Shown piece by piece: positions 30,414 through 39,331 of a stretch of DNA of 64,000 nt. The position numbers and the translations under genes are program-made. Below the pieces are notes generated by a model. It saw nothing but the letters and a program-made list of their open reading frames with translations. It was not told where the DNA came from and did not search any database. Every line of letters starts with the position of its first letter. Position 1 is the stretch's first letter. The stretch comes from Billgrantia zhangzhouensis (lineage in GTDB: Bacteria; Pseudomonadota; Gammaproteobacteria; Pseudomonadales; Halomonadaceae), in the NCBI RefSeq assembly GCF_021404465.1, contig NZ_JABFTT010000001.1:186001-250000 (forward strand). Direction: 5' to 3'.

Positions 30414-30902
30414 TCAGATAATCAGGTGGGCGATGAACGCCGAGGCGACGAAGGTGCCGGTGAACACCAGCAGCGAGACGACCACCAGTTTCCAGCCGGT
30501 CTGGCGGAACATGGTGAACTCGCGGCCGGTCAGTGCCAGGCCGGCATAGGCCAGTACCGGCGTCACCACGGCGAGGAAATTCACATGGGCGAGCTGGCCG
30601 ACGATCCAGCCGTTGCCGGGAAAGAAGGGCAGCGTCATGACGATGCTGACTAGCGAGACCCAGGCCACGCTGGGCAGGTAGAACGGGGCGAAGCGTCCGA
30701 TGACCAAGCCGATCATGACCATGACGTAGAGCAGGATCATGCCGGGCAACGCCTGAAGCAGCGGGGCGCCGTTGATCATGTTCGAGAACCAGGCTGCTAC
30801 GCACACCGCAGCCAGCAACAGGGCGGTCTTGCCGAGCTGCTGCTCGGGGCGCAGCTCCTCGAGAGCCTCGGCGTTCAGTGCGGAAGTGGTATCAGCTTTC
30901 AT
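30414..30902 (-). CDS. Small membrane protein, probable transporter partner
   Basis: A 162-residue protein with a soluble N-terminus and about four hydrophobic helices: TALLLAAVCVAAWFSNMI, ALPGMILLYVMVMIGLVIG, PSVAWVSLVSIVMTLPFF, and one in the C-terminal half. I do not recognise a family with certainty. It overlaps the 3' end of the DUF3100-like gene by 11 bases, so the two are translationally coupled and probably form one complex. Confidence 0.75.
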   Translation of the reverse strand: MKADTTSALNAEALEELRPEQQLGKTALLLAAVCVAAWFSNMINGAPLLQALPGMILLYVMVMIGLVIGRFAPFYLPSVAWVSLVSIVMTLPFFPGNGWIVGQLAHVNFLAVVTPVLAYAGLALTGREFTMFRQTGWKLVVVSLLVFTGTFVASAFIAHLII

Positions 30903-31710
30903 GGCGAACCTCCTGCAGGGGGGCGCCGCCCAGACGCTTGTAGAGCCATTCGGCCGCGGGCAGGGCGATGAACAGGGAGACGTAGAGACCGGTGGCGTAG
31001 GTCAGCAGGTTGCTGGCGCCGGAGAAGGCCAACAGTTCGTCGCGCAGATGGGGCGCGGCTTCGGCCAGGGCGCCGGAACAGGCCGCCACCATGCTGCCGC
31101 TACCCACGCCGCAGGCCATGGCCAGGGCGCGGATGTCGAGCACGTCCAGCGAGGCCAGGTAGCCGGCCATCAGCGCGAAGTAGAGGGTGCCGAACATGGT
31201 ACCCACCACGTAGACCCCCATGATGCCAATTCCCTCGGGGCTTCTCAGGCCGTACTTGTCGGAGATGATGGCGATGTTGGGTTCGCGGGCGATGGAGTAA
31301 GTGGCGCCAATGGCCTCGCGTCCCATGCGCAGCACCAGCACGGCGAAAGGCAGCGCTAGCAGCATGGTACCGAGGTTGCCGAGCTCCTGCAGGATCAGCG
31401 CGGGGCCGGCGGCGATGATCTGCTCGATGGCCGGGCCGATGGTGGAGCCGAACTTGGCGATGAAGGGCAGGATGGAGATCATGATCAGCGGGCCGGCGGC
31501 GTTGCTGACCCGTTTGGGAATGATCCGCTGCATGCCCGAGAACAGGTGCGGATTGAGCAGCACGCCGATCAGGAAGGCGTAGAACAGCGGCAGTAGCAAC
31601 AGCGTGCCGGGACCGAGAGGTATGCGCAGGATGCCGATTGCTTCGGCCAGCAGCGACGCCAGCACCACCGTCAGGTGCAGACGCCAGTCGAGTAGCAGTT
31701 TCATGTCCAT
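30892..31710 (-). CDS. DUF3100-like multi-spanning membrane protein, putative transporter
   Basis: A 272-residue inner-membrane protein with about seven or eight hydrophobic helices. Notable blocks are GTLLLLPLFYAFLIGVLLNP, AAGPLIMISILPFIAKFGST, GATYSIAREPNIAIISDKYG and ACGVGSGSMVAACSGALAE. I assign it to DUF3100 by recall of layout and of its pairing with M20 amidohydrolases. No transport activity has been shown to my knowledge. It is the first gene of the operon, and AAGGA lies eight bases upstream of the ATG. Confidence 0.7.
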   Translation of the reverse strand: MDMKLLLDWRLHLTVVLASLLAEAIGILRIPLGPGTLLLLPLFYAFLIGVLLNPHLFSGMQRIIPKRVSNAAGPLIMISILPFIAKFGSTIGPAIEQIIAAGPALILQELGNLGTMLLALPFAVLVLRMGREAIGATYSIAREPNIAIISDKYGLRSPEGIGIMGVYVVGTMFGTLYFALMAGYLASLDVLDIRALAMACGVGSGSMVAACSGALAEAAPHLRDELLAFSGASNLLTYATGLYVSLFIALPAAEWLYKRLGGAPLQEVRHES

Positions 31711-31770
31711 GGAGTTGTCCTTGTCGTGGTATGGGACACCTCCGAGTATCGAAAGGAGAGTGTTCCAATG

Positions 31771-31783
31771 ATAGGCGGCCTAT
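31771..31783. promoter_or_regulatory. Palindrome in the divergent region between the DUF3100-like operon and yccS
   Basis: ATAGGC-G-GCCTAT is a perfect 13-base palindrome about 60 bases before the first gene of the leftward operon. TATCAT within its flank could be a -10 for that operon. It is a candidate operator; the binding protein is unknown, and the nearby LysR regulator is one possibility. Confidence 0.4.
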
Positions 31784-31927
31784 GTTCTGATTTTTTGCAC
31801 GTTCGTTGCGATGCCCGGCGTTCCAGGCCGGCGCGAGGTGCCCGGCGCCGGCAAAGGCGTTGGGCTTATACGAAAGTCGAGTGTCGAGTAGAATGATCGT
31901 GGCCATCCAACAATAAGCCGAGCATCC

Positions 31928-34147
31928 ATGCCGACTTCGCTCTCCCTGTCGCTGCGGCGTCTGTGGACGCTGGACAAATTCGCCTACAGCCTGCGCGTGT
32001 TCCTCGCCTTCAGCGGCGCGCTGCTGCTGAGTTGGGCACTGGCCGACATCGGGCTGGTGATCCCGCTGTTCCTCGGCATCATCGCCAGCGCCCTGTCGGA
32101 GACCGACGACAGCTGGCAGGGGCGCCTGCAGGCGCTGGCGGTCACGCTGCTCTGCTTTGCCACTGCCTCTCTCGTCGTGCGCTGGCTGTTTCCCTGGCCG
32201 TGGCTGTTCGCCCTGGCCCTGGGAGGCGCAACCTTCGTGCTGATCATGCTGGGTGCCATCGGGCAGCGCTACGCCACCATTGCCTCCGGCACGCTGATCC
32301 TGTCGCTCTACACCATGATCACGATCGAGCACCATGGCGGCGTGCCGCAGCAGGACGACTGGAGCCAGACACTGCTGATTCTCTCGGGGGCGGCCTGGTA
32401 CGGTGCGATCTCGGTAGTGTGGTGTGCGCTCTTCTCACGCCAGCCGGTCAAGCAAAGTATGGCCCGGCTCTACCGCGAGCTGGGCAAGTACCTGATTCTC
32501 AAGTCGACGCTGTTCGAGCCGCTGCGCGGTGTCGACGTCGAGGCGCAGCGCCTGGCGCTGGCGCGGCAGAATGGCCAGGTCGTGGAAGCGATGAACCAGG
32601 CCAAGGAGATGCTCTTCCGCCGGATCGAGGGGCAGCACGGCAGCAGCAAGCTCAATCGCTACCTGCGCATCTACTTCATCGCCCAGGACATCCACGAGCG
32701 GGCCAGCTCGTCGCACTACCCCTATGCCCAGTTGACCGAAGCCTTCTTCCACCACGACGTGCTGTTCCGCTGCCAGCGCTTGCTCGACCAGCAGGGCCAG
32801 GCGTGCAAGCGGCTGGGCAAGGCGCTGCTGCTCAACCGTCCGTTCGAACATGACCAGAGCGAGCTGGCACTCGCCGATCTGCGTGCCTCGATCGAGCACC
32901 TGCGGGCGATGCGCAACCCGGCCTGGCGCGAGCTGATGCATCCGCTCGCGGCCCTGGCCGACAACCTTGCCACCCTCGAAGGGCAGCTGGCCTCGGCCGA
33001 CAACCCCGACACCGACGATGCGCCGGGCGACGTCAGCCTGTTCGATCGTTCGCCCGGCAGCATCAAGGATGCCTGGGAGCGCATTCGGCTCAACCTGACG
33101 GTGGCTTCGCCTACCTTCCGTCATGCCATTCGCCTGCCCATCGCCCTGCTGGCGGGCTACGGCCTGCTGCATCTGATTCACCCCACCCAGGGCTTCTGGA
33201 TCCTATTGACCACGCTGTTCGTCTGTCGCCCCAACTTCGCCGCCACCCGGCGCTTCCTGACCCAGCGCATCGCCGGTACCGTGCTCGGGCTGGTAGTCGG
33301 CTGGGCGTCGATTACGCTGTTCCCGCACCCGCTATTGCAGACGCTGATTGCGGTGGCGGCCGGGGTGACCTTCTTCGCCATGCGCGAGAGGCATTACGTG
33401 ATTGCTACCGCCGCCATCACCCTGCTGGTGCTGTGCAGCTTCAACCAGGTCGGTGACGGCTTCGACCTGATCTGGCCACGGCTCTTCGATACCCTGATCG
33501 GTGCGCTGATTGCCGGTGTGGCGGTATTCTTCATCCTGCCCGACTGGCAGGGCAGGCGCCTGCATCGCGAGGCGGCCAGCGCGCTCACCGCCAGCCGTCG
33601 CTATCTGGAGGAGATCCTGCAGCAGTACCAGAGCGGCAAGCAGGACGACCTCGCCTACCGGCTGGCGCGGCGTAACGCCCATAATGCCGACGCCGCGCTG
33701 TCGACGATGCTGGCCAACCTGCTGCAGGAGCCTGAACACTACCGCCGTCGCGATGCCGACGAAGGCTTCCGCTTCCTGGTGTCGTCCCACACCCTGCTGG
33801 GGTATCTCTCGGCGCTCGGCGCACATCGCCACCGGCTGGAAGACGCCGGAGCCGATCGGCTGCTGGGCGTTGCACAGCGCGTGGCGGACTATCTGGGCCA
33901 GCTGGCGGATTGCCTGGCTCGGCGCGAAGCGATGGGCGACGGGGAAGCGCTGCGCGCTGCGCTGACGCAGGAGCTTGAATTCGAGCCCCAAGTGCCGGAA
34001 GAGGGGGAAGAGGAGCGCTACTCGCCGCTGCGCACGCAGCTGCAGCTGCTCGTCCGCCAACTGGCGCCACTGACCGAGGCCGCCAATCGGCTGGTCGTCA
34101 GCGATGAACCTTCGACTGCTGCGGCGCCCGCGGCACCAACGCGATGA
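31928..34147 (+). CDS. YccS/YhfK-type FUSC family membrane protein
   Basis: A 739-residue inner-membrane protein of the YccS group (FUSC superfamily, aromatic-acid-exporter-like fold). Two hydrophobic bundles of about five helices each (residues 20-170 and 395-545) are separated and followed by large cytoplasmic helical regions. LRVFLAFSGALLL, LFLGIIASALSETDD, YATIASGTLILSLYTM and TQGFWILLTTLFVCRPNFAATRRFLTQRIAGT are typical. Function is unknown; an exporter role is proposed for the family. It is divergent from the DUF3100-like operon and convergent with recG, with seven bases between the stops. Confidence 0.85.
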   Translation: MPTSLSLSLRRLWTLDKFAYSLRVFLAFSGALLLSWALADIGLVIPLFLGIIASALSETDDSWQGRLQALAVTLLCFATASLVVRWLFPWPWLFALALGGATFVLIMLGAIGQRYATIASGTLILSLYTMITIEHHGGVPQQDDWSQTLLILSGAAWYGAISVVWCALFSRQPVKQSMARLYRELGKYLILKSTLFEPLRGVDVEAQRLALARQNGQVVEAMNQAKEMLFRRIEGQHGSSKLNRYLRIYFIAQDIHERASSSHYPYAQLTEAFFHHDVLFRCQRLLDQQGQACKRLGKALLLNRPFEHDQSELALADLRASIEHLRAMRNPAWRELMHPLAALADNLATLEGQLASADNPDTDDAPGDVSLFDRSPGSIKDAWERIRLNLTVASPTFRHAIRLPIALLAGYGLLHLIHPTQGFWILLTTLFVCRPNFAATRRFLTQRIAGTVLGLVVGWASITLFPHPLLQTLIAVAAGVTFFAMRERHYVIATAAITLLVLCSFNQVGDGFDLIWPRLFDTLIGALIAGVAVFFILPDWQGRRLHREAASALTASRRYLEEILQQYQSGKQDDLAYRLARRNAHNADAALSTMLANLLQEPEHYRRRDADEGFRFLVSSHTLLGYLSALGAHRHRLEDAGADRLLGVAQRVADYLGQLADCLARREAMGDGEALRAALTQELEFEPQVPEEGEEERYSPLRTQLQLLVRQLAPLTEAANRLVVSDEPSTAAAPAAPTR

Positions 34148-34154
34148 CCCGGGC

Positions 34155-36236
34155 TCATACCTGCCCGTAGCGCCCCGCCTCCTCGCCCAGCCAGCGGCGG
34201 ATCAACGGCCGGCTTGCCTCGGGATGGCGGGCCAGTAACGCCTCGGCCAACGGCGCGACGCGCTCGAGCAGATCGGCATCGCGCTCCAGGTCGGCGATCT
34301 TCATCTGAGCGAGCCCTGTCTGACGCGTGCCGAGCACCTCGCCGGGACCGCGCAGTTCGAGGTCCTTTTCGGCGATGCGGAAGCCGTCGGTGGTCTCGCG
34401 CATCACCGCCAGGCGCTCGCGGGAATGGGCCGACAGCGGCCCATGATAGAGCAGTACGCAGAAACTCTCGCTGGTGCCGCGGCCGACCCGGCCGCGTAGC
34501 TGATGCAGCTGCGAGAGCCCCAGCCGTTCGGGATTCTCGATGATCATCAGGCTGGCGTTGGGCACGTCGACCCCCACCTCGATCACCGTGGTGGCCACCA
34601 GCAGGTCGAGTTCGCCGGCCTTGAAGGCATCCATTACCGCGGCTTTCTCGGCCGCTTTCATGCGCCCGTGCACGAGGCCGATGGCAAGCTCCGGCAGTGC
34701 TTCGGTGAGCTCGTCGCGGGTCGCCTCGGCGGCCTGGCATTGCAGCGCATCGGACTCCTCGATCAGGGTGCAGACCCAGTAGGCCTGGCGGCCCTCGGCG
34801 CAGGCGTGGCGGATGCGCGCGACCACCTCGGGGCGGCGTTCGTCGGGTACCACCACCGTCTTCACCGGAGTGCGCCCTGGCGGTAACTCGTCGATGATCG
34901 AGACATCGAGGTCGGCGTAGGCGCTCATCGCCAGGGTGCGGGGAATCGGCGTGGCGGTCATCACCAGTTGGTGCGGTGTGAGCCCGCCGGCTTCGCCCTT
35001 CTCGCGCAGCGCCAGGCGCTGGTGCACGCCAAAGCGGTGCTGCTCATCGACGATGGCCAGCCCCAGGCGCTGGAAGTGCACGTCGTCCTGGAACAACGCA
35101 TGGGTTCCCACCACCATCCGCGCGCGGCCGTCGAGAATGGCGGCCTTGGTGTCGAGCCGTGCCTTGCCCTTGAGCTTGCCAGCCAGCCACGCCACCTCGA
35201 TGCCGAGCGGCGTGAACCACGCCTTGAGCATACGGTAGTGTTGCTCGGCCAGTATCTCGGTGGGCGCCATCATCGCCGCCTGGCAGTCGCCGGCAATCGC
35301 CGCCAGTGCCGCCATGGCGGCCACCACCGTCTTGCCCGAGCCGACGTCGCCCTGCACCAGCCGCAGCATGGGCACCTCGCGGGCCAGATCCGCCCCGATC
35401 TCGTCAAGCACACGGCGCTGGGCGCCGGTCAGCGAGAACGGTAGATGGGTCAGGAAGCGTGCCTGCAGTCCGCGCCCGCTGGGTAGCGCCGGGGCACCGT
35501 CCTCCTGAATCTTCAGGCGTACCTGCTGCAGGCTCAGGCGATGGGCCAGCAGTTCCTCCAGTGCCAGACGCCGCGTGGCCGGGTGCTTGCCGCTGGAGAG
35601 CCGGTCGGGGTCGGCGTCGGGGGGAGGCTGGTGGAGGACGTGCAGGCAGTGGTGCAACTCAGGCAAGCCGAAGCGCGTGCGCAGCGCTTCGCCGATCCAG
35701 TCGGGTAGCGCCTCGGGGGCCTCGTCAAGGCGGGCCAGTGCCTGTTCGATCAGTGCCCGCAGGCGCGCCTGATTGAGTCCCTCGGTGGTGGGATAGATCG
35801 GCGTCAGATGATCTTCCACCGGCGGGACGTCGACGCTCAGCAGGCGATACTCGGGATGATAGATCTCGAGCCCAGTGGCGCCGGCTCGTGCCTCGCCGAA
35901 GCAGCGCACTCGGGTGCCGGGGCGGAACTGCTGCTGCTGTGCCGGGGAGAAATGGAAGAAGCGCAGGCTGATGATGCCGGAGCCATCGCGCAGCCGCACC
36001 AGCAGGCTGCGACGACGCCCTTTCACCACGTCGCTGGCCGAGACCTCGCCCTCCACCACCGCCTCGTGGCCGGCCCGCAGGGTGCCGATCGGTGTGATGC
36101 GGGTGCGGTCCTGGTAGCGCAGCGGTAGATGAAAAAGCAGGTCGGCCACGGTTTCGACGCGCAGACGTGCCAGCTTCACGGCTACCGCTTCCCCGACGCC
36201 CTTCAGGGCGGTGACCGGCGCGTCGAGGTCGCTCAT
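34155..36236 (-). CDS. recG: RecG, ATP-dependent DNA helicase
   Basis: A branched-DNA helicase that reverses stalled forks and processes recombination intermediates. The 693 residues equal the E. coli length. The N-terminal wedge/OB domain (about 1-170) contains HLPLRYQDRT and SLRFFHFSPAQQQQF. SF2 motifs are GDVGSGKTVVAAMA (I), MAPTEILAEQH (Ia), VVGTHALFQ, IVDEQHRFGVHQR (II), TATPIPRTLAM (III), VHGRMKAAEK, ATTVIEVGVDVPNAS (V) and QLRGRVGRG (VI). The start at 36236 overlaps the oxyR stop (ATGA), so the two genes are coupled. Confidence 0.97.
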   Translation of the reverse strand: MSDLDAPVTALKGVGEAVAVKLARLRVETVADLLFHLPLRYQDRTRITPIGTLRAGHEAVVEGEVSASDVVKGRRRSLLVRLRDGSGIISLRFFHFSPAQQQQFRPGTRVRCFGEARAGATGLEIYHPEYRLLSVDVPPVEDHLTPIYPTTEGLNQARLRALIEQALARLDEAPEALPDWIGEALRTRFGLPELHHCLHVLHQPPPDADPDRLSSGKHPATRRLALEELLAHRLSLQQVRLKIQEDGAPALPSGRGLQARFLTHLPFSLTGAQRRVLDEIGADLAREVPMLRLVQGDVGSGKTVVAAMAALAAIAGDCQAAMMAPTEILAEQHYRMLKAWFTPLGIEVAWLAGKLKGKARLDTKAAILDGRARMVVGTHALFQDDVHFQRLGLAIVDEQHRFGVHQRLALREKGEAGGLTPHQLVMTATPIPRTLAMSAYADLDVSIIDELPPGRTPVKTVVVPDERRPEVVARIRHACAEGRQAYWVCTLIEESDALQCQAAEATRDELTEALPELAIGLVHGRMKAAEKAAVMDAFKAGELDLLVATTVIEVGVDVPNASLMIIENPERLGLSQLHQLRGRVGRGTSESFCVLLYHGPLSAHSRERLAVMRETTDGFRIAEKDLELRGPGEVLGTRQTGLAQMKIADLERDADLLERVAPLAEALLARHPEASRPLIRRWLGEEAGRYGQV

Positions 36237-37153
36237 GCCGGCTCGGGAAGCGCCTCGTGACACTTGGTAATGGCATCCGTCACCGCATCGATCGCCTTGG
36301 GCCGTGGAAAGCTGGCGCGCCAGGCGATCGCCACGGTACGCGATGGGGCCGGTGCCTTGAACGGCCGGCTGGCGAGCAGCCCGCTTTCGTAGTGCCCGGT
36401 GCCGATGGCTGAGCGCGGCAGCACGGTGATGCCGAGCTTCGAGGCGACCATGTGGCGGATCGTCTCCAGCGAGCCGCCCTCGGCGGTGAGGGTGTTGCTC
36501 GGGCTGTTGAGCTGCTGGCTGATGGCGGGGCAGGCCTCGAGAATCTGATCGCGGAAGCAGTGACCTTCTCCCAGCAGCAGCAGGCGCTCCTTGAGCAGGT
36601 CTTCCTTGTCGATGAACTCGCGCTGGACCCAGGCGTGGTCGGCCGGCATCAACACCTCGAACTGCTCCTCGTAGAGGGGCTTGGTCACCACGTCGGTTTC
36701 GGTGAACGGCAACGCAATGATGATGGCGTCGAGTTCACCGCTGCGCAGCTTGCGCCGCAGGTTGGCGGTGAAGCCCTCTTCGATATAGAGCGGCATTTGC
36801 GGGGCGCTGCGTGTCAGCGCCGGCACCAGGTGCGGGAACAGGTAGGGGCCGATGGTATAGATCGCGCCAATGCGCAGGGGGCTCGCCAGCTGATCCTTGC
36901 CGGCATTGGCCAGTTCCTTGATCACGCTGCTTTGTTCCAGCACGCGCTGCGCCTGCTCGACGATCTTCTCGCCCAGCGGCGTGACCTGAACGGTCGACTT
37001 GGAGCGCTCGAACAGCGCCACGCCGAGCTCTTCCTCGAGCTTCTTGACCGCCACCGACAGGGTGGGCTGGGAAACGAAGCAGCGCTCGGCCGCCCGTCCG
37101 AAGTGGCGCTCTTGCGCCAAGGTTACGATGTAGCGAAGTTCTGTTAGAGTCAT
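36233..37153 (-). CDS. oxyR: OxyR, hydrogen peroxide-sensing LysR-family regulator
   Basis: A redox-sensing LTTR that activates peroxide defence genes. The 306 residues start with MTLTELRYIVTLAQERHFGRA and the winged helix follows. The disulfide pair Cys199 (GEGHCF) and Cys208 (EACP) sits at the E. coli positions, which supports the assignment as a true OxyR rather than a generic LysR. It is co-transcribed with recG, as in Pseudomonas. Confidence 0.97.
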   Translation of the reverse strand: MTLTELRYIVTLAQERHFGRAAERCFVSQPTLSVAVKKLEEELGVALFERSKSTVQVTPLGEKIVEQAQRVLEQSSVIKELANAGKDQLASPLRIGAIYTIGPYLFPHLVPALTRSAPQMPLYIEEGFTANLRRKLRSGELDAIIIALPFTETDVVTKPLYEEQFEVLMPADHAWVQREFIDKEDLLKERLLLLGEGHCFRDQILEACPAISQQLNSPSNTLTAEGGSLETIRHMVASKLGITVLPRSAIGTGHYESGLLASRPFKAPAPSRTVAIAWRASFPRPKAIDAVTDAITKCHEALPEPA

Positions 37154-37230
37154 GTCTGGTGCCCTGTGGGCATCCTCTCGGACGATAGATGACTTTCAAT
37201 AGGGACTTTTTATCAGGGGGCGAGAGAAAG

Positions 37231-38103
37231 TTGAAGAACACGATACTGATTCTGGGCTGTGGTGACATCGGAATGGTGCTGGGCCGAGAGCTGCTGGAGG
37301 CCGGCCATCGAGTGATTGGCGCGCGCCGCAGCGCCAAGGCGCTGGAGGGAAGCGGCATCGAGCCGCTGCCGCTGGACCTGCACGATGAAGAGGCCCTGGC
37401 AGCACTGCCCGACGTGGATTACGTGGTCTATATCCTGAGCGCCGATCGCTTCGACGAAGCCGCCTATCGGGCCGCCTATCCCGATGGCCTCAAGGCGGTG
37501 CTACGCACCTACGAGGGACGCAACGAGGCGCCGAAGCGGCTGCTCTTCGTTTCCTCCACCAGCGTCTATGGCCAGAAGGAGGGCGAGCGGGTCGACGAGG
37601 AGACCCCTGCGGAATCGGCGGGCTTCGCCGGGGCACTGATGCGCGAGGCCGAGCAGGCCCTCCAGCAGAGTTCGCTTCCCGGTACGGTCGTGCGTTTTTC
37701 CGGGATCTACGGACCGGGCCGGGATCGCCTGATCCGCCAGGTTCTGGAGGGCCGCATCGCGCCAAAAACGCCGCCCATGTACTCCAACCGCATTCACCGT
37801 GACGACTGTGCCGGCGTGCTGGCTCACCTGATCGGTCTCGATGCGTCTGGCCAGCCTCTCGATACGCTCTATCTGGCCAGCGACAGCGCGCCGGAACCGC
37901 TTTACGAAGTCATGGCGTGGCTGGCGACACAGCTCAAGGTGGAGCCCACCGAGGTGATCCAGGCGCCGCTGCGCAAGCGCTCGAGCAAGCGCTGCGACAA
38001 CGCCCGCCTGCGTGCGACGGGCTATGCGTTCCGCTATCCCAGCTACCGTGAGGGATACGCTCAGGTGATGCAGGAGGGCGGCTACCTACCCGAATCGGTA
38101 TGA
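37231..38103 (+). CDS. NAD-dependent epimerase/dehydratase family protein (YeeZ-like)
   Basis: An atypical or extended short-chain dehydrogenase of about 290 residues, resembling YeeZ. It has an N-terminal Rossmann motif (ILGCGDIGMVLGRELL), FVSSTSVYGQKEGE with the Ser/Tyr region, and FSGIYGPGRDRLI. I prefer the TTG start at 37231, because homologues begin directly before the Rossmann strand; ATG 37189 is an alternative adding 14 residues but lacks a ribosome site. The substrate is unknown. Its 3' end is followed at once by the repeat and terminator at 38094-38150. Confidence 0.8.
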   Translation: MKNTILILGCGDIGMVLGRELLEAGHRVIGARRSAKALEGSGIEPLPLDLHDEEALAALPDVDYVVYILSADRFDEAAYRAAYPDGLKAVLRTYEGRNEAPKRLLFVSSTSVYGQKEGERVDEETPAESAGFAGALMREAEQALQQSSLPGTVVRFSGIYGPGRDRLIRQVLEGRIAPKTPPMYSNRIHRDDCAGVLAHLIGLDASGQPLDTLYLASDSAPEPLYEVMAWLATQLKVEPTEVIQAPLRKRSSKRCDNARLRATGYAFRYPSYREGYAQVMQEGGYLPESV

Positions 38104-38150
38104 CCCCGGTGATGGCTCCGGCGTCGCGAGTCCGTCGCGCCGGAGCCATC
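38094..38150 (+). repeat. 57-bp direct repeat, left copy, containing a terminator hairpin
   Basis: Matches 40762-40818 with three mismatches. It includes the stop codon of the epimerase gene and a strong hairpin (GATGGCTCCGGCG ... CGCCGGAGCCATC) that probably ends that gene. The two copies flank the PcfJ/nuclease insert. Confidence 0.85.
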
Positions 38151-38206
38151 GGTTGGGCACTGGCATGCAATCGCGGTCAATGTTGAGTCCATGGGCAATA
38201 TCATCC

Positions 38207-39331
38207 ATGTACACGCCGCAGGAATCTCCATGGCACTCGCTGGATCTCTCCGCGCAGCTGGGTTATCCGCTGATTCTTGAGATTCAAGGCTGGTACGGCC
38301 CCAGTCCCTTCGCCTGGAGAAGCGTCAGCGAAGGCGCCATCATCGCGGAAAGCCGCTTTCTCGAATCGCCCGGTCTTCCTCTGGAATTCCTGCTTGCCCA
38401 AGACGACGCCATCGACCAAAACGTACCGCCGGAACTCGTCTCCCTGGCCGATAACGCACCTTTCCTGCGTTATGCCCTCTACCAGGCCTGCGCCTGTCTG
38501 CCCGCCGCGCAACAACTGGCCGAGGATTGCCCGCTACTGCTGAGCCTCACCCTCGAGTGGGCGCAACGGGTGAATATTGAACAAGCCGAACTGGCGGCCT
38601 GGCTTGCCGGCAAGCGCGCCCGGCTGCTGGAAACCATCGGCCTGCCCGGCTCCGCTTCCCTTGCTCGGCTACTGCGTCGTATTCCGCTGACACCGCTCAC
38701 GAGCTGGCAGCTGGACGCCGTGCGGCAATGCCTGCAACAGCCCGACGCCCTGGCACTACTGCGGCATCTCGACCGCCCCAGTCTCAATCATCTGTGGTTC
38801 CTGAACCGCTTTCCCGCCGCCTGGCCGAAGCTGCTGGAGATGATCGAGCCGGACACGCCATTGCACCAAATCGTCTGGCTACAGCGCATGGTGGTGGACA
38901 TTCAACGCCTTGCGCCCAACGGCACCCAGCTCCACCGCGCCAGCGATCCCCAGGCATTGCAGCAACTACATGATGATGAGGTAAGACGTTTCAATGCCTT
39001 GAACCGGGGGAACCGCGCCGCTGCACTGGCCCTGCAATATGGCGACTATCCCGAGGCACCCATTCCCGGCAATGCCGATATCGTCGCGCTGGAAAGCTGG
39101 GACGCCCTGCTGGCCGAAGGCAAGCGAATGCATCACTGCATTGGCAGTTACGCGGCACAAGTCGCCGCACGCCAAGTGTTTGTTTACCACATGCAAGCGC
39201 CCGAAGCGCTGACCATCGCGCTGGCTCCGCAAGGCGGCCAATGGGGGCTGCAAGAAGCACGTGGTTATTGCAACGCCTCGCCAAGCGAGGCGTCATTGGC
39301 AGCGATACAGAAGTGGTTGGCAGCTCGCTAA
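38207..39331 (+). CDS. PcfJ-like domain protein
   Basis: A roughly 374-residue protein of unknown role. The C-terminal part (about residues 285-374) has the PcfJ-domain pattern: LESWDALLAEGKRMHHCIGSY, where the EG-x-x-M-x-H-C block is diagnostic, then VFVYHM, a beta-strand pair and WGLQEARGYCN. PcfJ-type proteins occur on mobile elements and near defence genes. The N-terminal two thirds are helical and not recognised. ATG 38207 (MYTPQ) is the start I prefer; in-frame ATGs at 38165 and 38180 and a TTG at 38153 lie upstream. It overlaps the convergent nuclease gene by four bases. Confidence 0.7.
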   Translation: MYTPQESPWHSLDLSAQLGYPLILEIQGWYGPSPFAWRSVSEGAIIAESRFLESPGLPLEFLLAQDDAIDQNVPPELVSLADNAPFLRYALYQACACLPAAQQLAEDCPLLLSLTLEWAQRVNIEQAELAAWLAGKRARLLETIGLPGSASLARLLRRIPLTPLTSWQLDAVRQCLQQPDALALLRHLDRPSLNHLWFLNRFPAAWPKLLEMIEPDTPLHQIVWLQRMVVDIQRLAPNGTQLHRASDPQALQQLHDDEVRRFNALNRGNRAAALALQYGDYPEAPIPGNADIVALESWDALLAEGKRMHHCIGSYAAQVAARQVFVYHMQAPEALTIALAPQGGQWGLQEARGYCNASPSEASLAAIQKWLAAR

